This document shows, in pieces, positions 56,045 through 64,000 of a DNA stretch of 64,000 bases. Numbering within the stretch: the stretch's first letter is position 1; the number at the start of each line of letters is the position of its first letter. The position numbers were made by a program, and so were the translations under genes. Origin of the DNA: JAVBKV01 sp031553885 (GTDB lineage Bacteria > Bacteroidota > Bacteroidia > Bacteroidales > Azobacteroidaceae); the NCBI GenBank assembly GCA_031553885.1, contig JAVBKV010000018.1, positions 1-64,000 of the forward strand, read 5' to 3'. Under the pieces are notes generated by a model. It was not told the origin of the DNA and searched no databases. It worked only from the letters and a program-made list of their open reading frames with translations.

Positions 56045-59000
56045 ATTTATAATGGTACTTACCCGGCTTCAACTGGTAGTTGCCCAGTACCGGTAATCCC
56101 CAGGAATTATCTCCTCCTACTCCCATTTGATCGCAATCGATATTGACAACCGTACTGGTGTGATCCTTCAATTCAAAGTCATGGGCTGTTTTTTCCAGGG
56201 TTTCCTGTGTATAAGGCCAAGCACTGGCAGCAAGTAAGCCATCGATACCGGTAAAGGTAACCCGATGGTCGTGACCGGAAAAACGAATCCAGCGGATATC
56301 GGTCCGATTCGCATTTTCCTGCGGACGCACATAAGGCGTTATCCAGTTTTTCACCGTCGAACTGTAGGTACCCACAGCAGCTCCGGTTTTCCGGTCCAGG
56401 TAATTTTCCTGCGGACCACGCCCGTACCAGTTGATTTCCTGAAGCTTGTTGTTCAGCCCGAACTGCAGACCCACTCTCGGTATATTGGGATTTCCTTCCG
56501 GAATATTCATATCCAGATCGACCAGCACCGATCCGTCCGGATAAATATGATACAAGATCACGGCTGTTGTTTTCGTCCCTTCAAAGCGGTATTCACTTCT
56601 GAAAACAGCTTTATCCGGCCCCATGGATTGCAGGTTGGCTCTTACTACCCGGTAGTTTTCGCCTTCCTCTTTCCAGGCTTTTAACTTCTGATTGACTTTC
56701 CAGCCCTGATCATTATCGGTTAATGCCCTCCAGAAATTGAAACAAACCGGATCAGTAATGATTTCCTGTTCCTGAACGGAATAAGAAGTAATCAGGCCGC
56801 TTGAACGATCGATATCAAGGGCAAAATGCGCTCCTTTGAAACGGAAATATTCCGGGGTTTCCTCTTTATACAGCGGATAGGAAACAGCGGATAACAAATC
56901 GGTTTCACAGGTCTGTTTTTCCGAAAGAGGGAATTGTTCCCAGGCAAAAACACTTCCTTTATCGGCCCACAGGCAGTTATTTTTCAGAGTCAGGCGGATC
57001 GTCAGGAAACATTCTTTTCCAGGATTAAAAATACCCGGCACAATTATCTTACCGGTTTGAAAAGGCGCTACCGGAAGTGCATCCAACACGCCCGATGCAA
57101 TCACGTTTCCTTCCTCCGTGATTTCATAACTCCAATCGTACTCATTTAAATAAGTAGCTAATAACCGGTTGGCAACTTCTACAGTTAAAGGTCTGGTATT
57201 CAACAACCGGAACGCTACAGGCTGGTGTACTTTCTGCAATTCGTAGTAGTGCGGATAAGGATTACGCTCAGAAGTAACCAGGCCGTTCATACAAAAATTC
57301 TTATCCGTTGGAAAATCACCGAAATCTCCTCCGTAGAAGTAGCCTTCTTCGGGATTCTTCGGATTTTTACGGAACGACTGATCGACCCAATCCCAGGTAA
57401 ATCCTCCGACCAGCATATCGTTCTGATAAAAAAGATCCCAGTAATCGATGAAATTACCCAGGCTGTTACCCATCGTATGGCAATATTCATTCAACAGGAA
57501 GGGTTTCCCTGTCGGATATTTCCCGTGTTGTTCTTCATTGGTCGATTCTCCCCGCTCGCCTTTCCGGGTCGCTTTTCCCTGCAGGTGCTGTTTGAGCCAT
57601 TCTACCGTGGGATAGGTCTGGCTGTCGAAATCGGCTGCGCGGTTCATGTCGGCATACTGGATCAGGCGTAATTCCGGATCACAGGCATGCGTAGCCTCCC
57701 TCATTTCAAGGAAGGTATTGCCATAACCGGCCTCATTTCCCAACGACCATAAAAGTACCGAGGGATGCTGACGGCTGCGGATAACCATACGCTTCATACG
57801 ATCGACACAAGCCTTGGCCCATACCGGCTGATCGCCCGGGAGTACTTTGCGGTGATAGCTCAACCCGTGCGATTCGACGTTCGCCTCATCCATCACCATG
57901 ATTCCATACCGGTCGCACAACGCATACCACCGCGGATCGTTCGGGTAATGTGAGTTCCGCACAAAATTGACATGAGCCTGTTTCATGAGTTCCAGGTCCC
58001 GGATCATGCTTTGTTCTGTGATCGCCCATCCCTGATCAGGAGAAAATTCATGCCGGTTTACCCCGCGGATCTTGAATTTTTTTCCATTCAATACAATGGA
58101 GTTTCCCTTCATTTCAATTTTCCGGAAAGCCACCGGTAATTGATAGGCTTCGATTGTTTTCTTTCCGTCTTTCAGTTCCAGCGAAACCGTGTATTGAAAA
58201 GGTTTGTCATCGTACCACAACTCCACATTTCCCAATTCCACCGGAGGAAGTTTACACGCTTCTCCCCAGGAAGCAGCAAAAGGATCCAACGAGAAAGACC
58301 GTGCCGGCAAGACCTCTTTTCCGGAAGGATCCGTGACCGAAAAGGCGAGAGCAAGTCCCTTTTTCTGTTTTCCGGTAAAATTGGCCGGAGTATAGTGTAA
58401 TTGAATGTTACCCTGTTTTTTATCCACATCCACCACAGGCTGTGCATAAACATCCCACAGCGTAGCAGGAGGAACCGCCCGGATAAAAACATCCCTGAAA
58501 ATACCGCTGAGTCTCCAGTAATCCTGATCTTCCAGATAAGATCCATCGGTATATTTATAAACTTCAATGGCCAGGAAATTATCTTTTTTATTTATGTATT
58601 CCGTAATGTCGAATTCGGCCGGAAGGCGGGAATCTTCCGAATATCCCACTTTTTTTCCGTTTACCCAGACAAAGGTACCCGAACTGCTTCCCGCTAAATA
58701 CAGAATAATCCTTTTTCCCGACCAGGAATCAGGAACCGTAAAAGTACGGCAATACGATCCGACCGGATTCCGTTCTTTATAGGTTGTATACCGTTTATCC
58801 GGCTCACTCATGACAAAAGGCGGATTCGCCTTAAAAGGATAGGTGGAATTGGTATAAATAGGTGTCCCAAAACCCTGACGCTCCATAGTAGAAGGAACTT
58901 CGATCGTAGCCCAGTTCGTGTGGTCGTATTCCGGTTTATAAAAATCCACAGGACGGGATTGGGGATCCGGCGACCAATGAAAGTTCCATAATCCATTCAG

Positions 59001-59207
59001 GGATTTCAGCCAGGGAGAACGATCATAACCCGATTCTGCAGCTTCTTTCAGATTCGGGGCCGGCCAGAAGGTGGTCCGAGCAGGAAGTTTATTTACTCCC
59101 GTAATTTCAGGATTTTGGATTTCATCCGGAATCTGAGCAAGGCTAACAAGTGATTGAAAAAGGAAACAAAGCAAGACCGGGTATTTCATTCTATTTTTGT
59201 AATTCAT
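56025..59207 (-). CDS. Secreted GH2 beta-galactosidase
   Basis: 1060 aa. A signal peptide (VLLCFLFQSLVSLAQ) precedes a full GH2 architecture: sugar-binding jelly roll, Ig-like domain, TIM barrel with acid/base Glu in SLGNEAGYG near 490 and nucleophile Glu in LLNEYCHTMGNS near 573, then the C-terminal LacZ domain 4 and small-chain domain (ending HYKFMIQAR). Substrate is a beta-galactoside, often a host or plant glycan. No SusCD pair is in view. Start at 59207 has a purine-rich upstream (GAAGAGAA) and overlaps the preceding gene by 17 bp; 59189 is an alternative. Confidence 0.93.
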   Translation of the reverse strand: MNYKNRMKYPVLLCFLFQSLVSLAQIPDEIQNPEITGVNKLPARTTFWPAPNLKEAAESGYDRSPWLKSLNGLWNFHWSPDPQSRPVDFYKPEYDHTNWATIEVPSTMERQGFGTPIYTNSTYPFKANPPFVMSEPDKRYTTYKERNPVGSYCRTFTVPDSWSGKRIILYLAGSSSGTFVWVNGKKVGYSEDSRLPAEFDITEYINKKDNFLAIEVYKYTDGSYLEDQDYWRLSGIFRDVFIRAVPPATLWDVYAQPVVDVDKKQGNIQLHYTPANFTGKQKKGLALAFSVTDPSGKEVLPARSFSLDPFAASWGEACKLPPVELGNVELWYDDKPFQYTVSLELKDGKKTIEAYQLPVAFRKIEMKGNSIVLNGKKFKIRGVNRHEFSPDQGWAITEQSMIRDLELMKQAHVNFVRNSHYPNDPRWYALCDRYGIMVMDEANVESHGLSYHRKVLPGDQPVWAKACVDRMKRMVIRSRQHPSVLLWSLGNEAGYGNTFLEMREATHACDPELRLIQYADMNRAADFDSQTYPTVEWLKQHLQGKATRKGERGESTNEEQHGKYPTGKPFLLNEYCHTMGNSLGNFIDYWDLFYQNDMLVGGFTWDWVDQSFRKNPKNPEEGYFYGGDFGDFPTDKNFCMNGLVTSERNPYPHYYELQKVHQPVAFRLLNTRPLTVEVANRLLATYLNEYDWSYEITEEGNVIASGVLDALPVAPFQTGKIIVPGIFNPGKECFLTIRLTLKNNCLWADKGSVFAWEQFPLSEKQTCETDLLSAVSYPLYKEETPEYFRFKGAHFALDIDRSSGLITSYSVQEQEIITDPVCFNFWRALTDNDQGWKVNQKLKAWKEEGENYRVVRANLQSMGPDKAVFRSEYRFEGTKTTAVILYHIYPDGSVLVDLDMNIPEGNPNIPRVGLQFGLNNKLQEINWYGRGPQENYLDRKTGAAVGTYSSTVKNWITPYVRPQENANRTDIRWIRFSGHDHRVTFTGIDGLLAASAWPYTQETLEKTAHDFELKDHTSTVVNIDCDQMGVGGDNSWGLPVLGNYQLKPGKYHYKFMIQAR

Positions 59208-60285
59208 TTATATTCTCTTCCACACCCCATTGAAGATCGAGTACCCGGCTGTTTTGTATTCGTTTTTCCAGCACTTCGGTGTATTTGTCAACGTGTTCGA
59301 TCTCATTGGCGTTATCTTTTGCATCCGTTTGCAGGTAATATTCTTTCGCTTTTTTAACCCAAGTGAGTGCTGTATCCAGATCATCCTGCATTTCATTCGC
59401 CACCGCCATATTTACCGACATCCGGGCCTTATCCAGGGGTTTCTCTTTTTTATCATACTCGCTCAGCCAGATATCCTCCGCCTTCGACCATTTATTGCTC
59501 TTGAAGTAACTTGTTGCTTCTTTCATCCTTGAACTATAACCGGCATACACGATCCGGTCGGCTGTTTTCCAGGTCGGAGTCAACAGGATTGCCGTTTTAT
59601 CTCCCAATTTGTAAGCAACCTTAAAGATCATTGATTGCAGTAATCTTCTTATCACTTCCGATTCTTTCAAATCAGAATAAGCGCTGGTTTTAGTAAAAGT
59701 ACTGTCCTTCAGGGAGAATGAAGACAAGGGAGATTCTTTATCTTTGACATAAATACTGATGGAAATAACTCCGGTAACCCGGATATCAGTAAACAAATAA
59801 GAATTTGATAAGTACATGTCGTCGCTGAGAGGGATTCCATCCTGAACTGTATTAAACAACAACTGGTCGACGGAAATAATCGCATCCATTCCGGTTTCCC
59901 TGAGAAATTGCTCCCTGAAATCCTTAGAAAGGCGCCCCTTCGCTAACCATTGATTATCTGACCGGAGGGAACTCCTGTAAATCGCAACTTGGGAAAAGAA
60001 ATCCGAATCCTCCAATCGTTCTGAAATAGATTCCACACTCACCCAGGGAATAGAGTCCAAACTAGGATACATACCCTCTGTTTTTTTTCCATTATAGGAA
60101 CTTTCCAGACCGACTGAATCCGGCTGGACAACAGCATTATTAACCACCACTACCTTTGTGGCATCAATGGGAAATGTTACTGAAGCCGGCTCTTGTACTT
60201 CTATAGTCAGGCGATGTACACCACTGCAAGAAGCAAACAAAACCACAGAAGAAACGATCAAAAACTTATCGATAATCTTTTTCAT
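59191..60285 (-). CDS. DUF6340 lipoprotein with TPR-like helices
   Basis: 364 aa. The N terminus MKKIIDKFLIVSSVVLFASC is a lipoprotein signal (Cys20). A beta-rich part with VTFPIDATKVVVVNNAV opens it, and about residues 250-350 are helical pairs (ARMSVNMAVANEMQDDLDTALTWVKKA in pieces), as in TPRs. This is DUF6340, a Bacteroidetes family of unknown role. It is immediately upstream of the beta-galactosidase gene, which it overlaps, so they are probably one transcript. Confidence 0.85.
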   Translation of the reverse strand: MKKIIDKFLIVSSVVLFASCSGVHRLTIEVQEPASVTFPIDATKVVVVNNAVVQPDSVGLESSYNGKKTEGMYPSLDSIPWVSVESISERLEDSDFFSQVAIYRSSLRSDNQWLAKGRLSKDFREQFLRETGMDAIISVDQLLFNTVQDGIPLSDDMYLSNSYLFTDIRVTGVISISIYVKDKESPLSSFSLKDSTFTKTSAYSDLKESEVIRRLLQSMIFKVAYKLGDKTAILLTPTWKTADRIVYAGYSSRMKEATSYFKSNKWSKAEDIWLSEYDKKEKPLDKARMSVNMAVANEMQDDLDTALTWVKKAKEYYLQTDAKDNANEIEHVDKYTEVLEKRIQNSRVLDLQWGVEENINELQK

Positions 60286-60356
60286 AACGTTAAGTACTTC
60301 ATTATTTAATTAACAAATACAAAACTATCGGCTTCACAAGTCCTGAGACATACTTC

Positions 60357-62972
60357 CTACATCAGCGCGGCAATGCTTTCCTGTAATGATTTTATTTTAC
60401 TTTCCGCATCTGCTTGTTTCTTCTTTTCCATTTCGATGACTTTGGCCGGAGCTTTGGAAGCAAAACTTTCATTACTTAATTTATTAAGTACAGATTCGAG
60501 AAAACCCTGCTGATAAATCAATTCTTCATTCAGTTTGGCCAATTCTTCTTCCACATTGATCATCTGTCCGACCGGAACAGCATATTCCGTCGTTTTTACC
60601 AAGAAAGAAATGGCCCCGGAGGCTTTTTCCTTAACCGGATCGATGGAAGCCAGGTTACACATTTTAAGTATTACCGGATTGTAGAAAGCGTTGTGTTCAC
60701 CCAATACCTGTAATTCCAGGCTGTCTTTGTTTGGAATGTTTTTTTGTGTACGGATCGTACGGACATTGGAAGCGATTTCTTTCACGACTTCCAGTCCATC
60801 CAGCAAATCCGTATCGTATTGTTTTACTTCAGGCATTGCAACCATCATAATACTTTCTCCCGGTTGACGCTCGCACAGGGCCTGCCATAGTTCTTCCGTA
60901 ATAAAAGGCATAAAAGGATGAAGCAGACGCAGGAGGGAATCAAAGAAGCCCAGCACTTCGTCATACGTCTTCCGGTCGATCGGTTGCTGATAACCGGGTT
61001 TGATCATTTCCAGGTACCAGGAAGAAAATTCATCCCAGAATAGCTTATAAACAGCCATCAACGCCTCAGACAACCGGTATTTATCGAACAGATCGTTCAT
61101 TTCCTCGATGGTCCGGCTCAATTTAGATTCAAACCAACGGCTGGCGATTGCCGAGGATTCCGGTTGTCCGATGTCAGCCACTTCCCAGCCTCTGACAAGG
61201 CGGAAAGCATTCCATATCTTGTTATTGAAATTACGTCCCTGTACACAAAGTTCATTGTCGAACGGCAAATCGTTTCCCGCCGGAGAAGTCAGCAACATAC
61301 CCAGGCGCACACCATCCGCGCCGTATTCGGCGATCAGGTCCAGGGGATCGGGAGAGTTTCCGAGTGATTTTGACATTTTTCTACCCAGTTTATCACGAAC
61401 GATTCCTGTCAGGTAAACGTTTTTAAACGGATAATTGTTTCTGTATTCGTATCCCGCAATGATCATCCGGGCCACCCAGAAGAAGAGAATCTCCGGAGCT
61501 GTCACCAGGTCGTCGGTCGGGTAATAATATTGAATGTCTTTGTTGTCCGGATCATTGATTCCGTCAAACACAGAAATCGGCCATAACCAACTGGAGAACC
61601 AGGTATCCAGGCAATCTTCATCCTGACGGAGGTCAGACAATTGCAGGGCGTTGTTTCCTGTTTTCTCGCGGGCCAGTTCCAGGGCTTTTTCTTCCGTTTC
61701 CGCAACCACATAGCCACCCTGAGGCAGGAAATAAGCCGGAATCCGGTGTCCCCACCACAACTGACGGGAAATACACCAGTCTTTCACATTTTCCATCCAG
61801 TGACGGTACGTATTCTTAAATTTTGCCGGATGCAACTGAATGGTATCGCTCATAACCGCTTCCAATGCCGGTTTGGCCAGTTGTTCCATTTTCAGGAACC
61901 ATTGCATGGAAAGTTTCGGTTCAATGGGGACATCGGTTCTTTCCGAAAATCCGACTTTATTGGTGTAGGCTTCCACTTTTTCCATGAGTCCGGCCGCTTC
62001 CAGGTCTTTTTCAATCTGCTTACGTACTTCGAAGCGGTCCATTCCGGCGTATTGCAATCCATGGGCATTGAGCGTACCGTCGTCATTGAAAATATCGATA
62101 GATTCGAGGTTATATTTTTCACCCAGCATGTAGTCATTGACATCGTGGGCAGGAGTTACTTTCAGACAACCGGTTCCGAATTCGATGTCCACATAGTCGT
62201 CTTCGATAATGGGAACTTCCCGGTTAGCCATCGGAACAATCACCTTTTTACCCTTCAAATGGGTATTTTTCGGATCGTTGGGGTTGATACAAACAGCAGT
62301 ATCTCCCAGAATGGTTTCCGGACGGGTAGTGGCAATCACAGCATATCCACTTTCACCCACCACTTTATAACGCAGGTAATACAACTTACCCTGTTGCTCT
62401 TTGTAGTTGACTTCTTCATCGGAAAGGGCAGTTTTGGCAGCCGGATCCCAGTTGACCATGCGCACGCCACGATATATCAGTCCTTTGTTATAGAGGTCGA
62501 CAAAGACTCTAAGCACACTTTCCGAACGTTTTTCATCCATCGTAAAACAAGTACGATCCCAATCGCAGGAAGCACCGAGTTTTTTCAATTGTTCAAGGAT
62601 GATTCCGCCGTGTTTGTGGGTCCATTCCCAGGCATGTTCCAGGAATTGTTCGCGGGTCAGATCTGTTTTTTTGATTCCTTCTGCAGCTAACTTGGCAACC
62701 ACTTTGGCTTCGGTAGCAATCGACGCATGGTCGGTTCCCGGCACCCAGCAGGCATTCTTTCCCATCATGCGCGCCCGACGGACCAGGATGTCCTGGATCG
62801 TATTGTTGAGCATGTGTCCCATGTGCAGAACACCTGTTACATTAGGGGGAGGAATGACGATCGTGTAAGGCTCACGTGCATCGGGTTCGGAATGAAAAAA
62901 TCTGTTTTCCAGCCAGTACTGGTACCATTTGTTTTCTACCTCGGAAGGGTTGTATTTAGTTGCGATCTCCAT
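60357..62972 (-). CDS. valS: Valyl-tRNA synthetase
   Basis: 871 aa class Ia synthetase. HIGH is seen in PPNVTGVLHMGHM (residues 41-53), KMSKS in GRKMSKSLGN (near 530), and the editing domain with TTRPETILGDTAV lies between. The C-terminal coiled coil that binds tRNA is the last 70 residues. It joins valine to tRNA-Val. A -7-like box TATTTTTG (63009-63002) lies upstream. The gene is alone between two intergenic gaps. Confidence 0.97.
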   Translation of the reverse strand: MEIATKYNPSEVENKWYQYWLENRFFHSEPDAREPYTIVIPPPNVTGVLHMGHMLNNTIQDILVRRARMMGKNACWVPGTDHASIATEAKVVAKLAAEGIKKTDLTREQFLEHAWEWTHKHGGIILEQLKKLGASCDWDRTCFTMDEKRSESVLRVFVDLYNKGLIYRGVRMVNWDPAAKTALSDEEVNYKEQQGKLYYLRYKVVGESGYAVIATTRPETILGDTAVCINPNDPKNTHLKGKKVIVPMANREVPIIEDDYVDIEFGTGCLKVTPAHDVNDYMLGEKYNLESIDIFNDDGTLNAHGLQYAGMDRFEVRKQIEKDLEAAGLMEKVEAYTNKVGFSERTDVPIEPKLSMQWFLKMEQLAKPALEAVMSDTIQLHPAKFKNTYRHWMENVKDWCISRQLWWGHRIPAYFLPQGGYVVAETEEKALELAREKTGNNALQLSDLRQDEDCLDTWFSSWLWPISVFDGINDPDNKDIQYYYPTDDLVTAPEILFFWVARMIIAGYEYRNNYPFKNVYLTGIVRDKLGRKMSKSLGNSPDPLDLIAEYGADGVRLGMLLTSPAGNDLPFDNELCVQGRNFNNKIWNAFRLVRGWEVADIGQPESSAIASRWFESKLSRTIEEMNDLFDKYRLSEALMAVYKLFWDEFSSWYLEMIKPGYQQPIDRKTYDEVLGFFDSLLRLLHPFMPFITEELWQALCERQPGESIMMVAMPEVKQYDTDLLDGLEVVKEIASNVRTIRTQKNIPNKDSLELQVLGEHNAFYNPVILKMCNLASIDPVKEKASGAISFLVKTTEYAVPVGQMINVEEELAKLNEELIYQQGFLESVLNKLSNESFASKAPAKVIEMEKKKQADAESKIKSLQESIAALM

Positions 62973-63058
62973 TGTTTTGAAAAAAATTGAGTATTAAATT
63001 GCAAAAATACATCAATTTCCCGGATCGCATCTAATAATTCCTTATGATTTTACAGGTT

Positions 63059-64000
63059 TCAACGTTCCCAAATGCCGGTTGCCTTATTAAAAAGCAATTT
63101 ATGCAATTGTATCGGCGCCCATACTGATCGGATAGCAGCAAAGAAAATCATGGCACAGGCAATTCCGGGAACTCCGATTGCTTTCCCGAACAGAATAGCC
63201 AACGGAATATACAAGGCTGCTTCAAAAATAGAAAATAAGAACTGTAGTTTAATTTTCCCGATACCATTTAAGATAAAAATATGAATGGAAACCCACATGT
63301 AAAGGATGAAATAGATACATACAGAAACAGACAACGAAAAAGGGATCTGTACCTTTTTTCCGGACCACAAGTAAATAGCCGTTGGAGAAACGGTTAGCAT
63401 TACTACAGCAACAAAAACAAAAAAGGCAAACAGTTTATAAATCTTCTTCAGAGTGCGTTGCATCCACACATGATCCTTCCGGGCGTATGCATCTGTATAA
63501 GCAGACCACAAGGGAACAATAATAATCATTAGAAAAGAAAGTGGAAAGCCAAAGTACCGGCACGCAAGATCGTACTCCGTTACACTTTCGGAGCCAAACA
63601 ACCGGGTGATAATAATATTTGCGGATTGAAGCATTACCAGTGCAGCTACTTGTGCTACGAAGAATTTTAAACCCAGATTCAATATATCTTTGACAAGCTT
63701 TTTCTGAAACAACCGGACAGAAGGCCTGAATATTTTATATTCATGATTGTAATACCAGAAAGAAGAACACAGCAAAATCAACACGGGAACAGTACCTAAC
63801 ACTATCGCCAGGTAAAGCAATGAACCGGAAGTTGTTTTTGCCAGTATAAATATGCATATAAGAATCAATAGTTGACCTAACATATCGAAAAAAGCAGGTT
63901 TTGCCGGTTTTTGATCAGCCACCAGTACCGTATTGATAGTCATTAATACAAACCGGATACAAAAAGAAGTAAACACGATAAAAACCACCAGAGACAGTTC
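63059..64000 (-). CDS. Polysaccharide flippase, C-terminal part (truncated at window end)
   Basis: At least 310 residues of a MATE/Wzx-type oligosaccharide flippase with several membrane helices; QKPAKPAFFDMLGQLL and VTEYDLACRYFGFPLSFLMI are characteristic of the Wzx/PST family. The reading frame stays open to the window end, so the N terminus is missing and no start should be read here. These proteins move lipid-linked glycan units across the inner membrane. It is the only sign that a glycan cluster continues to the right. Confidence 0.8.
   Translation of the reverse strand, partial: ELSLVVFIVFTSFCIRFVLMTINTVLVADQKPAKPAFFDMLGQLLILICIFILAKTTSGSLLYLAIVLGTVPVLILLCSSFWYYNHEYKIFRPSVRLFQKKLVKDILNLGLKFFVAQVAALVMLQSANIIITRLFGSESVTEYDLACRYFGFPLSFLMIIIVPLWSAYTDAYARKDHVWMQRTLKKIYKLFAFFVFVAVVMLTVSPTAIYLWSGKKVQIPFSLSVSVCIYFILYMWVSIHIFILNGIGKIKLQFLFSIFEAALYIPLAILFGKAIGVPGIACAMIFFAAIRSVWAPIQLHKLLFNKATGIWER

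Noticed and set aside
61641..62690. 349-codon plus-strand ORF opposite valS
   Set aside because: Its sequence is antisense to the conserved valyl-tRNA synthetase and shows no domain.
1..64000. tRNA, rRNA, transposase or prophage genes
   Set aside because: I looked through the intergenic gaps and protein products and found none that I could support.

Overview
The window is a chromosomal segment of a Bacteroidetes bacterium, most likely order Bacteroidales. Supporting signs are the type IX secretion genes porW and porX, the Bacteroidetes-restricted family DUF4254 beside a GT9 glycosyltransferase, DUF1080 and DUF6340 lipoproteins, a 10.5-kb surface protein gene ending in a T9SS-like sorting domain, and promoters of the Bacteroidetes form TTG-N19-20-TAnnTTTG. 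I cannot place it to genus from sequence alone. No rRNA, tRNA, CRISPR array, transposase or prophage was recognised.

Layout. 1-2.7 kb: succinyl-CoA synthetase (sucC-sucD), converging with and overlapping a chloramphenicol-acetyltransferase-like gene. 2.8-3.5 kb: a hicA-hicB toxin-antitoxin operon with its promoter and a palindromic operator candidate. 3.6-5.9 kb: two convergent genes, a secreted glycosidase-like gene and an outer-membrane barrel gene, each broken by one frameshift at a homopolymer. 6.1-9.3 kb: a DUF1080 lipoprotein, lemA plus an HtpX-like protease, and a LysE-type exporter. 9.4-17.8 kb: mdh, an orphan ketoacyl synthase III, a nested inverted-repeat element, trxA, dnaE and a long-chain acyl-CoA synthetase. 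18-24.7 kb: a tightly overlapping RND efflux operon (adaptor, pump, TolC-like channel) followed by aroA. 24.8-35.9 kb: the giant beta-helix surface protein and a small co-directional partner with a zinc ribbon and C-terminal membrane anchor. 36.7-44.7 kb: a zinc/manganese-type ABC permease, porW, porX, a beta-helix protein overlapping porX, and a GldA-like ATPase. 45.6-54.3 kb: a cluster of envelope proteins, mostly of unknown function, ending in a PAP2 phosphatase and a putative HTH regulator. 54.4-64 kb: DUF4254-GT9, a GH2 beta-galactosidase with an upstream DUF6340 lipoprotein, valS, and a flippase cut by the window end.

How parts may work together. PorW and PorX support type IX secretion, and the giant protein about 1.7 kb away looks like a substrate of that machine. 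The small zinc-ribbon protein behind it may assist its biogenesis or be a second sorted product. The 45.6-53.1 kb cluster (CpxP-like helical protein, DUF4136 lipoprotein, barrel, POTRA-less Omp85-like barrel, aromatic/glycine-rich protein, DUF3108-like protein, PAP2 phosphatase) is the best candidate for an undescribed envelope system. The T9SS link and the cluster's unity are inferences from gene order.
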